The notes under the pieces were generated by a model. That model saw only the letters and a program-made list of their open reading frames with translations, was not told where the DNA came from and ran no database searches. A stretch of 64,000 nt of DNA from Liopterus haemorrhoidalis (Eukaryota; Arthropoda; Insecta; Coleoptera; Dytiscidae): positions 14,422,279 to 14,486,278 of the forward strand of contig OZ020622.1 of assembly GCA_963971575.1 (NCBI GenBank), written 5' to 3'. A program made the translations under genes and the position numbers. Shown one piece after another: positions 57,837 to 64,000 of the stretch (position 1 is the stretch's first letter; every line of letters begins with the position of its first letter).

Positions 57837-60800
57837 TAAACAGACAGACAGACCACAAAATGACGGTGTAAGGGTTTTTTGGTCATACCTACAAAACCCT
57901 AAAAATGATGTGAAATGTGTATTTTCACACATTTCAGGGTTTTGCAGGTATATAAAAAGGCATGCTGAGTGTGTAGGATAAATTTTGCTATGTAGTAATC
58001 ACGGCAAAATGAACGACATTTTAAAAATAATTTATCGTCTGTTAATCTAAGAGCTTTAAAAACAAATTTTATGTTAAAATATTTTTGTATTAATTTTAAT
58101 TCGAATACCTAATTGTCTTATTAGAATAGGCTAATTGTTTCGCTAATTTATATTTTAAAGCTAGACCGGTGCAGTGGCGTAGCCAGGGTATTTTCATGGG
58201 GGCAGGGTTTAAATCAAATAGGGGATGAATCATGGGGGGGGGGTGAAGTCTAAACTCTACTTTGCAGATGATTACTTTGTAGTCGATATGTAAATCAATG
58301 TTCTTAAAAGGTTACTAAAATTTCTTTTTCAAAAACTGGTCTGGTTTATCTGGTAACATATCTACTTAAACATGCCATTTATACAGACTAAACGTTGGAA
58401 AGCAAATTCATAACAAAATAATAAAATTTATTCTGCCAATAAGTAATTGTAAATGTCAGTAATTGCCATCATCAAAGAAATTTTATTATTAACTATAAAA
58501 AAAAAAAAATATGTGAAGAGTGAATTTTCACACATTTCAGGGTTTCGCAGGTATTTAGTAAGTGAATGATTATTATTTGGGATGCCAAAACAAATTTTAT
58601 GTCAAAATATTTTTTTTGTTAATGTTAATTCGAATGTCTAATACCATTATTTAGTTTTCTAAATATGTGCAGTATTTTTTTATATAGCAAGGTTCATTAA
58701 GATTTTGAAAATTGCACCTATGGCTTCCATCGGTTATTTTAAGTCATATGCTCCGCCCCTCTAGTTTCGTTTACATGACACATAAAAAGAAAATATAATT
58801 CCAACAATTACAACTGGTTGTTAAATTTACGCTCTTAAAAATTAAATGTAACTAGACCAAAATATAACTAGAATTTTGACAAAATAATTTAATCAAAATA
58901 AAAATGAAAAAAAAACAAAAAAATAAATTGTCTCCTCTGCCCGGAAGCGAACCCTAGTTTGCTGCGTAGTAAGCGAGCAAGCTAACCATTAGACCCGGAT
59001 ACGCCTTCTAGTATAGTGTGTTACATAACTATAACTTTTTTACATCGTCAACCAAAAAACACAAAAAATGCGTTATATTCCGAAAACATAATTTGATCAA
59101 AAATTTCTGCTGTACTATTCCGGTTCACACCAATGTACATTACTTAGAATTCATTCAGATTTTTAGTTTAAACCATGTGGGCTACAGGGTGTGGGGAAAA
59201 TTTTTTTTTGCACAATTTTGGCAAATTTTCAAAAAAAAAATTTGATTGTTAATTCACGTACTAAGGGCTTTCATTTGATTCCCTACTCAGAATTTTAAAA
59301 AAATATTTTTTTTTTTTTGATGAGCACATATTTGTTTATATTTTTAGGGGATATGTTTTTTAGATGTTTTAATATTTTTCTTACGTGTGGGTCAAAGAGT
59401 TGTATAAGCATGCCAAATTTGAACTCGCTAGGTTTAGCCATGTGGCTACCATTTTTACCGAACAGACAGACAGACGACAAAATGACGGTATAAAGGTTTT
59501 TTGGTCATACCTACAAAACTCTAAGAAAGACGCTATTTTAAATTAATTTAATTTATTTGCCAAGGGCGCCAAAACATTGCTACGGCCCTGCGTACAGACA
59601 GACAGACACATGAGTGACATTATTTTTTGGTGGTCATACTTACAAAACCCTAAAAATCCAAATTTTTTGAAAAATTAATCAATAATTCCTATAAACTAAC
59701 CTGCCACAATGTCCTTCGGCCAATATTTCGAGTCCTTTAGCTATAATATTGGATGTATAATGGTTGTTTATTTGTGTTTGTGATAATTTTGGAGAACTAA
59801 ATCTTTGGAAACCAGCAGAAGTGTTCTTCAAATACACCCCCATGCTGTATAAGGATTGGTCGTGTTGATTTTCATAATTCATAATGCTCTGTCCAAAAGC
59901 CATGGCGTTATAAACATCCGTGCTGGTTATTTCCGACAAGCCATCATCTATAAATTTAGATATTTCAAAACTTTGTAAATATGGTAATTTAGATATTTCA
60001 AAATAATGTAAATATGGTCTGCGGCTCCCCTACACACATGCACACACACACACACATATATATATTATTGGGCTCAGCAGCGCTATGAAGTGACGCCAAG
60101 CCGACTAAAACTGAGCTAGGCGAAACGAGTAATAGTTTATTGTTTACATGTGGTTCACATGTGGTTTCTCGTGTAGTTTGTATTGCTTTTAAAAGTTAAT
60201 GTTGCAGTTTGTTTGTTATATTAACTTTTGCTAGCAATTATTATTCTTTTTTTATATTACTTTATGTTATAATGAGTTATTATAACACAAATTGGTGTGT
60301 GTTTGGCTGTCACTCTAGAAAAGGAAGTAACAAAATTATTTACTTCCACTATTTTCCAAATGAGAAACAATTTGTGAACTGTTAATAAATTTGGTGTTGT
60401 GGAAGAGATAATAACAAACTAGTATTTATTAAACAAATTAAATAAAAAACACTAAATTATAAAAATCCTTCTCGAACATAATTAAATATCTACCCGTGTA
60501 ATTTTAATGCAGAATTAGGGCAAGTGGTCTCAAATTCTGTACGCAGCTTTTCTAATACATTTTCACTGAACCTTCAGTGCCTGCTTTTGTTTTTAATCAA
60601 TTTATTTAGGCAAGGAGTATCTAACAGAGGTTGCGGTTCATACCGTTGTAAGACAGGTTTTTTAAAAGTAGACCACAGGCATTTTAAATCTGTGCTAGTT
60701 AATATTTCCATACTCAATATATTGTTTCTGGAACAAAAAGAAAAACCAACAGAAACCACACAAAAAAAAAAGAAAAATCAAATATTACAATCAATCAATG

Positions 60801-61930
60801 CCTTGAATTTGGCTTCTTTCATTTTGGTTTGTTAACCACCTGGCACAAAATAATAGGATAGCTGAAATGTGTTTGCATGTAGTTCCTGCTTTACATGTGC
60901 AGGACATATTTAAAACTTCAACATCATTACTAAATTTTAATTTCCCAGTGACTTCGTGAGGTGGTGTTCTCAAACTGCTTGTTTGTAAACATAACCCACA
61001 TATGTCGATATGCTCATCATTTTTGTCCAAAATTCCGCACAACATAAGATTTCTGGCGTTTTAATATCTGTTACGGTTACCTATAATGGCTTGCAAGTAT
61101 TTTTATTTACAAGTGTTCAAAGTTGCTTTCCATTTTGAACACTTTCGCATCATTACTCTTTAGCTCGGAGCATAAAACAAATATTGCACGTTCAAGTTGT
61201 ACCTACTTGAAAGTACTTGAAGTACCTCCAACGCGAACCGTTTTAATTAGTTTAAATTAGTTCTCAAAATAAGTATAATTTATTTTATTTATGTTTAAAA
61301 GGTATATTTTAATGAATATAAATGTCATATATTTATGAATATATCTTGCCAAATTGTGATCATACCGATTTTGACATTTCGAGATTTCGATGGATCTCCA
61401 CGAAGTCCCTACATAACGTTTTGACTATTTTTAGCATTATGTCTGTCGGTCTGTCTATCCGTCTGTCCGTATGTCCGTCTGTCCATCCGTCCGTCTGTCT
61501 GTCTGTCTATGTACACGTGCAGAGCAAATTCGGCTAAAAGGATTTTTATGAAACTGCATATTTAAGCTTTTGACATCAATAGTACGAGTTGATAAACTTT
61601 TGGTAATAATCGGTTGACTAGAAATGGGAGTTTACTCGTGTCGATTTTAAGATTTTTGCGAATATTTAGCAACATTTTATTAAAAGATAAAAGTTATTAA
61701 TTGTGCCAAATTACCATGGTTAATTTTTACCAGTATTTCCAAAAATGCCAAATAAAGCGAAACATTAAATAATTATTTTTACCGACCGCCAACATATAGG
61801 TATAAGGGAGGTACTGTGATCATACCGATTTTGACATTTCAAGATTTCGATGGATCTCCACGAATTGAGGTCCCTACATAAAATTTTGACTATTTTTTAG
61901 CATGATATCTGTCGGTCTGTCTGTCCGTCC

Positions 61931-61969
<39 letters not shown>

Positions 61970-62497
61970 CGTCACTCTGTGTACAACTTTTCATCAACTT
62001 TTGGTAAAAATTGGTTGACTAAAAATAGGAGTTTGCTCGTGTCGATTTTAAGATTTTTGCGAATATTTCACAACAGAAAAATATTTCAAAAAATTTATTT
62101 AACAAAAGTTGGTAAAAAAATAATAACTAACAACTTTTATTTGAGACATTTTTTTGAAAAATTGTGATGACGGTCGGAAGGAAGGAGATTAAAGACATTG
62201 AAAACCAGGGAAGAAAAAAATAAATAAATTAATCTACGGAATCACAATCAGAAACTGATAAACAGATTTCAAGCCAACAGGCAGAAATTAAATATTTTAT
62301 TTTAAATTAAAGGATTAGAGTTTTGTGAATAGAAATATAAATTAAAATGTAATGTATTTAAAATAAAAATTGAATTGAATTGAATAGTAAAAAAAAGAAT
62401 ACTTACAAGCATCTCCTCCTTCGACACCGAGGGTGTCATTCAAGGCACCAGCCTGGCACCTAAGGACTAAAAGTCCTAATATAAATATTAACTTCAT
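40543..62497 (-). CDS. Secreted animal heme peroxidase, 12 exons
   Basis: Exons on the - strand, in order: 62497-62407, 59947-59701, 56912-56689, 54762-54586, 51784-51591, 51536-51365, 49421-49079, 49024-48865, 43920-43750, 41387-41189, 41134-41029, 40603-40543. All junctions are GT/AG and in phase, giving 714 residues. Visible landmarks: signal peptide (1-17), YRTIDGSYNNL (family opening), distal His235 in QMISHDMTL, the CC-rich insert with CLNFVRS, VTGYLDASIVYGS, MREHNRIA (387-394), proximal His475 in YRGLHAII, DIQRARDHGVPGYNDYR (556 onward) and the terminal DFSFW. It should use H2O2 to oxidise extracellular substrates, for example in cuticle, egg-shell or salivary chemistry. The Asp that forms a heme ester in mammalian peroxidases is Ser234 here, as I recall for many insect members. 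Chorion- or salivary-peroxidase type; the exact orthologue is not resolved. Confidence 0.93.
41029..41134 (-). CDS. Peroxidase exon 11
   Basis: Acceptor TTTTTAG, donor GTCAGT. Codes for QLGQIFNVSLSGMICRNSPN then NAFLVESE, matching the (Q)L..I..VSL...IC.N block. Too short for a plain ORF scan. Confidence 0.88.
41189..41387 (-). CDS. Peroxidase exon 10
   Basis: Acceptor CTTTTGTAG, donor GTAATA. Codes for HPDDIELLVGGLFEEHDCNS, FGPVIKYVLSMQFYRTMIGD and RFFYTNKNQTYPFT, the conserved helix before the C-terminus. Confidence 0.92.
41600..43720 (+). pseudogene. Mariner transposase, broken and interrupted
   Basis: The N-terminus reads KTEFRAVIKYFHLIGKTPKE, APAFKTVYNWVNEFKRGRAS (HTH). After frameshifts: IVDETWIHHYTPETKKQSKG (first Asp). 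After the insertion: VLIHQDNAQVH (second Asp), SDLAPSDSLLLP with Asp 34 residues on, and a decayed C-terminus. Multiple frameshifts and stops. Confidence 0.85.
42244..43335 (-). mobile_element. Helentron/DINE-1-like element, copy D
   Basis: Left end ATTGATGTGAAGTGTGAATT TTCACAC, a type 4 tRNA-like module (42660-42760, - strand: TAGCTGGTGTAGTGG and GATCGAACCC), conserved core, GACA tract and end ACAAAACCCTAAAAA. Inserted into a mariner transposase gene. Confidence 0.75.
43750..43920 (-). CDS. Peroxidase exon 9: IQRARDHG motif
   Basis: Acceptor TTTTTGTAG, donor GTAAAG, 57 codons in phase 0. Contains GSDLMMMDIQRARDHGVPGY, the most conserved family signature. A mariner element ends about 15 nt into the following intron. 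Confidence 0.93.
43935..44430. other. Peroxidase intron 8, spacer
   Basis: 44052-44085 (TACTCCCTCTGTTCCAAAAT) resembles a Stowaway-type MITE end, but no matching partner was found. Nothing else. Confidence 0.35.
44431..45099. mobile_element. TA-flanked MITE, 669 bp
   Basis: Ends GCCGTTTTCGCAAACC and the inverse of GGCGTTTTCGCAAACCC, flanked by TA. Internal motifs CCGATCGCGT/ATCCGAT and TTTGCGAAC recur several times. In peroxidase intron 8. Confidence 0.8.
45170..45377. repeat. GGGGCC-ACAATT minisatellite
   Basis: About 12 units of 15-17 nt of the pattern GGGCCGTTCACAATTGG, GGGCTTTTCACAACTGG. GC-rich island in AT-rich DNA. Confidence 0.85.
45405..45720. repeat. About 66-nt tandem repeat, 4-5 units
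   Basis: Each unit has TATTTTAAGGGTTGG, TTAAGTAAATTT and TTTTGAATAAATAAA. Confidence 0.8.
45721..46250. other. AT-rich intron with TTTA microsatellite
   Basis: (TTTA)n at 46095-46150. No gene supported. Confidence 0.5.
46253..46300 (+). other. Hammerhead-like motif 3
   Basis: GATCAGCT, CTGATGA (46261-46267), short stem GAA/TTC, GAAAC (46284-46288), then TGGTC and AGCTGGATC. The outer segments pair (AGCT/AGCT, GATC/GATC with one bulge) as stem I, and GTC precedes it as a possible cleavage triplet. Stem III is minimal. Confidence 0.4.
46301..47245. other. AT-rich intron spacer
   Basis: No recognised gene. ORFs at 46711-46980 and 46887-47102 look like noise. Confidence 0.4.
47246..47388. mobile_element. 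Small MITE with CAGTGGCG ends
   Basis: CAGTGGCGTAGCGTAGCG at the left and the inverse of CAGTGGCGTAGCGTGGG at the right, 143 bp. A single related end is at 58165. Target duplication not clear. Confidence 0.7.
47389..48597. other. Peroxidase intron 8, spacer
   Basis: A short region 48020-48125 is GC-richer (AAGGCGCGACAGGGGTAAGG), likely a repeat. TCTCGAGAAATGAAAAAT-type inverted motifs at 47925-47995. No gene. Confidence 0.4.
48865..49024 (-). CDS. Peroxidase exon 8
   Basis: Acceptor TGTTTTAG, donor GTTAGA, 53 full codons in phase 0 at the 3' side. Codes for LCNEARKVLAQYKFSDMI, PDNIDNVLRGMA and VTRHITSE, matching the block before the IQRxRDHG motif. The open frame runs past the donor to 48598 without homology. 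Confidence 0.9.
49079..49421 (-). CDS. Peroxidase exon 7: proximal histidine
   Basis: Acceptor CCTGTTGTAG, donor GTAAGA, 113 full codons. Contains GDVRVNQQVHL, YMREHNRIA, HQHIVYRDLL and YRGLHAIIPETI; His475 is the proximal heme ligand. The open frame continues upstream to 49452, but those codons lie in the intron, as shown by phase and family alignment. Confidence 0.93.
49657..50667 (+). mobile_element. Helentron/DINE-1-like element, copy E
   Basis: Starts TTTAGGGTTTTATAGGTATG, GTCT tract, core, a type 3 tRNA-like module at 50225-50310 (B-box GAGTTCGAATCCTG), and ends GTGTGAAAATTCACACTTCA. In peroxidase intron 6. Confidence 0.75.
50755..51325 (+). pseudogene. Jockey-like LINE reverse transcriptase relic
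   Basis: LGVPQGSVLGPILFLLFTNY (RT block), MFADDTSILLMAD (catalytic FADD box), then ALNEFNQWCHNNKLIVNESK TKLLLF, and KRILRLIFNLNSRDYCRDWF. Stops and frameshifts throughout. Ends about 40 nt from peroxidase exon 6. Confidence 0.8.
51365..51536 (-). CDS. Peroxidase exon 6
   Basis: Acceptor TTCATTAG, donor GTACGT. Codes for VNTVTGYLDASIVYGSSQSV, the conserved (L)DAS.VYGS block, then a Gly/Ser-rich loop ending VCYSA. Confidence 0.92.
51591..51784 (-). CDS. Peroxidase exon 5
   Basis: Acceptor GTTTTTAG, donor GTAATT. Codes for TGPISCCSESETC, SCIPVEVDEDDPFF and CLNFVRSISAPKSDC to WREQ. The cysteine spacing matches the disulfide-bearing insert of peroxidases. Confidence 0.92.
51790..52112. other. 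Peroxidase intron 4, spacer
   Basis: Less AT-rich than usual but no motif recognised. Confidence 0.35.
52235..53735 (+). pseudogene. DD41D transposase pseudogene, interrupted
   Basis: The N-terminus reads EWAIERRVFVYDTFIQSCET and FRRHFNVDRNTVLRRVNNFR (HTH); after the MITE, ILRSPKRSARKHARAL and HKDLNCHPYKLMMVQALKEG; IISEEAHFNLDG (the first acidic position reads E, with the usual D lost), WFQQDGTTAHT, and SSDLSTYDLYLWGYLK, again with 41 residues between the second and third Asp. Several frameshifts. Confidence 0.82.
52457..52917. mobile_element. TTAA-flanked MITE with repeated ACGGCG motifs
   Basis: 461 bp between TTAA at 52453-56 and 52918-21. Imperfect inverted ends with AACAGAATG in common. 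ACGGCG or CGCCGT occurs about a dozen times. Removal with one TTAA rejoins the DD41D transposase frame around it. TTAA duplication suggests piggyBac or Kolobok relatives. Confidence 0.8.
53912..54489. repeat. Large foldback, arms about 235 nt
   Basis: Left arm 53912-54150 (GACCGGGAGCTCATGAC...) and right arm 54255-54489 (...ATGAGCTCCCGGTC) are close reverse complements, loop about 104 nt. No ORF of note. Lies within peroxidase intron 4. Confidence 0.9.
54586..54762 (-). CDS. Peroxidase exon 4: distal histidine
   Basis: Acceptor TATTTTTAG, donor GTAAGA. Codes for STPRRAKSGTELTSARTVSV and then TQMISHDMTLQ, which carries the distal catalytic His (residue 235) and the neighbouring Asp. Confidence 0.93.
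54763..55604. other. Peroxidase intron 3, AT-rich
   Basis: TGCGCATTGCTGCGAATTTA and GCACATGCGCATTGGGATGC (55190-55250) form a short direct repeat. 55530-55590 has two copies of GTCCGAAxATATG.TATACATTT. No gene. Confidence 0.4.
55605..55999. mobile_element. MITE with about 35-bp inverted ends
   Basis: TATAGTCTATCTCAGAAAGA at the left and its complement at the right. Contains a short direct duplication around CGCAYGCCTGTGACCATATT. Confidence 0.85.
56000..56688. other. Peroxidase intron 3, downstream part
   Basis: No recognised feature. Confidence 0.4.
56689..56912 (-). CDS. Peroxidase exon 3: start of catalytic domain
   Basis: Acceptor ATATTACAG, donor GTATGA. Codes for YSLTTKEFIKLLQ through GICTDTSQPV to MYRTIDGSYNNL and FLDPDYGN, the opening signature of animal heme peroxidases. 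A Helentron-like repeat ends about 20 nt upstream of its acceptor. Confidence 0.92.
56934..57905 (-). mobile_element. Helentron/DINE-1-like element, copy F
   Basis: Left end ATTGATGTGAAGTGTGAATA TTCACAC, type 1 tRNA-like module (57215-57300, - strand), core, a long (GACA)n tract of about 80 nt, end ACAAAACCCTAAAAA. Ends about 20 nt from the exon 3 acceptor. Confidence 0.78.
57906..58113 (-). mobile_element. Truncated Helentron-like end, abutting copy F
   Basis: TGATGTGAAATGTGTATTTT CACACATTTCAGGG and following left-end sequence for about 200 nt, then unrelated sequence. Confidence 0.65.
58114..58507. other. Spacer with one CAGTGGCG end
   Basis: GCAGTGGCGTAGCCAGGGTA at 58164 is a mobile-element end like that at 47246, without a visible partner. 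Otherwise AT-rich. Confidence 0.45.
58508..59526 (-). mobile_element. Helentron/DINE-1-like element, copy G
   Basis: Left end ATGTGAAGAGTGAATTTTCA CAC, type 2 tRNA-like module at 58935-59010 (- strand), core, short GACA tract, end ACAAAACTCTAAG. In peroxidase intron 2, about 170 nt from exon 2. Confidence 0.75.
59701..59947 (-). CDS. Peroxidase exon 2
   Basis: Acceptor ATTTATAG, donor GTTAGT. 81 full codons. Contains LSEITSTDVYNAMAFGQSIM and ends in EGHCG. This is the variable propeptide-like region before the catalytic domain. Confidence 0.88.
59948..60271. other. Peroxidase intron 1, repeat-rich
   Basis: Duplicated GATATTTCAAAAxxxTGTAA (59960-60010), a CA/TA microsatellite (60030-60065), then GCTCAGCAGCGCTATGAAGT, possibly an element end. 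Confidence 0.4.
60272..60385 (+). pseudogene. THAP zinc-finger N-terminal fragment
   Basis: 37 codons, MSYYNTNWCVFGCHSRKGSN then IIYFHYFPNEKQFVNC, stop. C-x3-C and FHYFP match the start of the THAP (C2CH) DNA-binding domain; the second Cys/His pair is lacking. THAP domains occur in P-element-type transposases and their relatives. Confidence 0.55.
60574..61045 (-). pseudogene. SWIM-type zinc-finger gene fragment
   Basis: The - strand reads VEVLNMSCTCKAGTTCKHIS AILLF, a SWIM finger (CxC...CxH). After a frameshift it reads DLKCLWSTFKKPVLQRYEPQ, a block I associate with arthropod THAP/SWIM proteins of mobile origin. Opposite strand to the THAP fragment, so rearranged. Confidence 0.6.
61046..61350. 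other. Peroxidase intron 1, spacer
   Basis: No feature recognised. Confidence 0.4.
61355..61530. repeat. GTGATCATACCGATTTTGAC repeat, copy 2, with GTCY microsatellite
   Basis: Followed by (GTCT/GTCC)n at 61440-61510. Confidence 0.65.
61780..62050. repeat. GTGATCATACCGATTTTGAC repeat, copy 3, with GTCY microsatellite
   Basis: CCGACCGCCAACATATAGGT, the shared core, then (GTCT/GTCC)n at 61910-61970. TTGGTAAAAATTGGTTGACT follows, as in copy 2. Confidence 0.65.
62407..62497 (-). CDS. Peroxidase exon 1: start and signal peptide
   Basis: ATG at 62497-62495, then a hydrophobic stretch (MKLIFILGLLVLRCQAG) typical of a cleaved signal peptide, then ALNDTLGVEGGDA. Donor GTAAGT leaves one base. This exon was recovered from the splice sites and reading frame. 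Confidence 0.88.
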
Positions 62498-62526
62498 ACT
62501 TCACACTACAGATCTTAAACAGGATT

Positions 62527-62569
62527 ACACTGAAGTACTAAATCCAGCGCTATTTACGTGGTTTTTATC
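62527..62569 (-). promoter_or_regulatory. Candidate core promoter of the peroxidase gene
   Basis: On the - strand, TCAGTGT (62533-62527) fits the arthropod initiator, and GATAAAAA (62569-62562) lies about 30-36 nt upstream as a TATA-like box. Both are just upstream of the ATG at 62497. This is inferred from motif and spacing only. Confidence 0.4.
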
Positions 62570-63095
62570 TTTAATTGTTTCAACTAAGTGGCACGGAAAA
62601 ATATTAATATTCGAGATTATATTGTCACGTAGAGAAATAAAGTATATAAAATATAGAGATTAAAACCATTTTAACTAAATCATAACTCTATTATAGTATA
62701 GATGCGTTTAAAAAATGTATTAAAATATAATTATCTAATTTATTTTTGAAATTTATGACTAGAAAATGATTTACTTTAAAATATGACTTGCAATTTTATG
62801 GTAACTATGTTTACGACACATTATAATTATATGTAATGAAATAATTAAATTGATTTAGTTGTGTATTTCCAGAATATCACGGCAAAAATTGTCGCAAATT
62901 CTTTACTCGTGTTGTCAAGCAAGTCTACCTTTTAAATATAAATTAGCGGAACAATTTGCCACAAAATAGATAAGAATTATGAGATACGTAAAAAAATACA
63001 TTATTAAAATTGTTGTTCAACAATTAGTTAAAACATTAATGTGTTAATTTTCACACATTTGATTGTTTTGTAGATATTTAATAAGTATGGCGGGT
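62570..63095. other. Upstream flank of the peroxidase gene
   Basis: AT-rich, no conserved element recognised. 63045-63080 has a short Helentron-like end (TTAATTTTCACACATTTGAT). Confidence 0.4.
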
Positions 63096-63099
63096 AACA

Positions 63100-63430
63100 G
63101 GAAGGTAAAAAAAAATTGGACAGAATAAGAAATGAAGTATTTACAGAAAAATTAGGCACTAAACCAGTAGAGACTATAATAGAAGAAGGACAGCTAAGAT
63201 GTCTGGGACATTACACAGAATGAGTGAAAACAAAATAGTAAAAAGAGTTTATGAAGCAAGAACAGTGAAGAAAGTTAGACCAGGAAGACCGAGAAAAACC
63301 TGCCACCAAGAAACAAAATAAGCTGCAACGAAGAGAGGCGTAAAGTGGGAGGAGATAAGAAAATATACAAAGGACAGAACACGATGGAAAGAAGTATGAA
63401 GAACAACACCAGAAAATAACTAACTCGACT
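63100..63430 (+). pseudogene. LINE C-terminal relic
   Basis: KLDRIRNEVFTEKLGTKPVE, EEGQLRCLGHYTE and, in other frames, the RPGRPRKT- and W-type C-terminal motifs of RTE-like ORFs, ending in stops. Confidence 0.6.
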
Positions 63431-63614
63431 ATAGCATTACATCTCATGGATTAAGTTTTTACGGTTTTTACTTACTAAAGTAAAAACCGTACGAAGTATG
63501 GGTACTCCAGCTAGTCTTAAATAAAACCGTTTATTTTTAATGACCTTTATTTCATTTTATGATAATTTAAATTAGAAAATATTACATTTGCTTAATAAAT
63601 ATTTAAAACTTTGT

Positions 63615-64000
63615 TTGCAGATAATAATAATAATAATAATAATATTTATTTATTGACCACAATACAATACAATTAAATTGTTTACAGTCAGTCAAGCAAA
63701 TAGTGTAGATTTACACAAAAAGAGTTACACATAGATACAATTATTACTCAGATACAAAAACTAATGATAATACTAAAAATTTAAATCAAAATATTCGGAC
63801 ACAGAGTACAATGGATTTTGAATTAGCACATCCTTCACAAACGCTTCAAATTTATTTTGGGGTAAAAGTCTTACTGACTCTGGCAATTTATTAAAGATTT
63901 GAATAGCGTAGTAGGTAGTACTATTTCTGGATTTTGATAGGCGGCTGAATTTAGGATATTTATCAATCTTGTATCTAGTATTATGATTATGAATGTCATT
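63615..64000 (-). pseudogene. Jockey-like LINE 3' end, runs off the window
   Basis: The - strand reads HNHNTRYKIDKYPKFSRLSK then YAIQIFNKLPESVRLLPQNK FEAFVKDVL: the (N)TR.......P..R.......Y.....FN.LP C-terminal block of jockey-type reverse transcriptases. A (AAT)n tail lies at 63624-63650. Confidence 0.75.

Noticed and set aside
40500..62500. Several separate small peroxidase genes
   Set aside because: All pieces join in one order with matching phases into a single full-length protein; no duplicated block.

Overview
This window is AT-rich nuclear DNA from an insect: split genes with canonical arthropod GT/AG introns, and introns packed with Tc1/mariner-type DNA transposons, tRNA-derived SINEs, non-LTR retrotransposon ends and a Helentron/DINE-1-like repeat. 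I cannot fix the order or species from the sequence. No prokaryotic, viral or CRISPR features were seen.

Two host genes lie tail to tail. (1) On the + strand, 16105-36145, is an NSUN7-type RNA m5C methyltransferase homologue. Six exons join with compatible phases into about 786 residues. Both cysteine motifs of the NSUN family look lost, so it is probably not a working methyltransferase. (2) On the - strand, 62497 down to 40543, is a complete secreted animal heme peroxidase. Twelve exons join without a phase conflict into 714 residues, with signal peptide, distal and proximal histidines and the usual aromatic C-terminus. The stop codons are 4.4 kb apart. One exon-like GC-rich block at 2837-3050 belongs to no gene I can name.

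Layout. 1-16100: repeats only, apart from the orphan exon-like block. These include an inverted relic of a multicopy arthropod gene, a hAT MITE with an 8-bp duplication, two SINEs, two Helentron-like copies plus a 705-bp tandem duplication, mariner relics and a GGG-ended MITE. 16100-36150: NSUN7, with introns holding an internally deleted DDE element, Helentron-like copies, a nearly intact Tc1 element with IR/DR ends, large foldbacks, a deleted mariner, a DD34E relic and a nearly intact DD41D (rosa-like) element. 36150-40540: intergenic, with a second copy of the deleted DDE element and an RTE-like LINE split by a second copy of the GGG-ended MITE. 40540-62500: the peroxidase gene, with introns holding a mariner carrying a nested Helentron-like copy, further Helentron-like copies, TA- and TTAA-flanked MITEs, a second DD41D element, a 0.58-kb foldback and a THAP/SWIM gene relic. 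62500-64000: LINE 3' ends.

The most unusual pattern is in the Helentron-like family. Seven copies carry a short tRNA-like (A-box/B-box) module at the same internal position, and at least four different modules occupy that slot.
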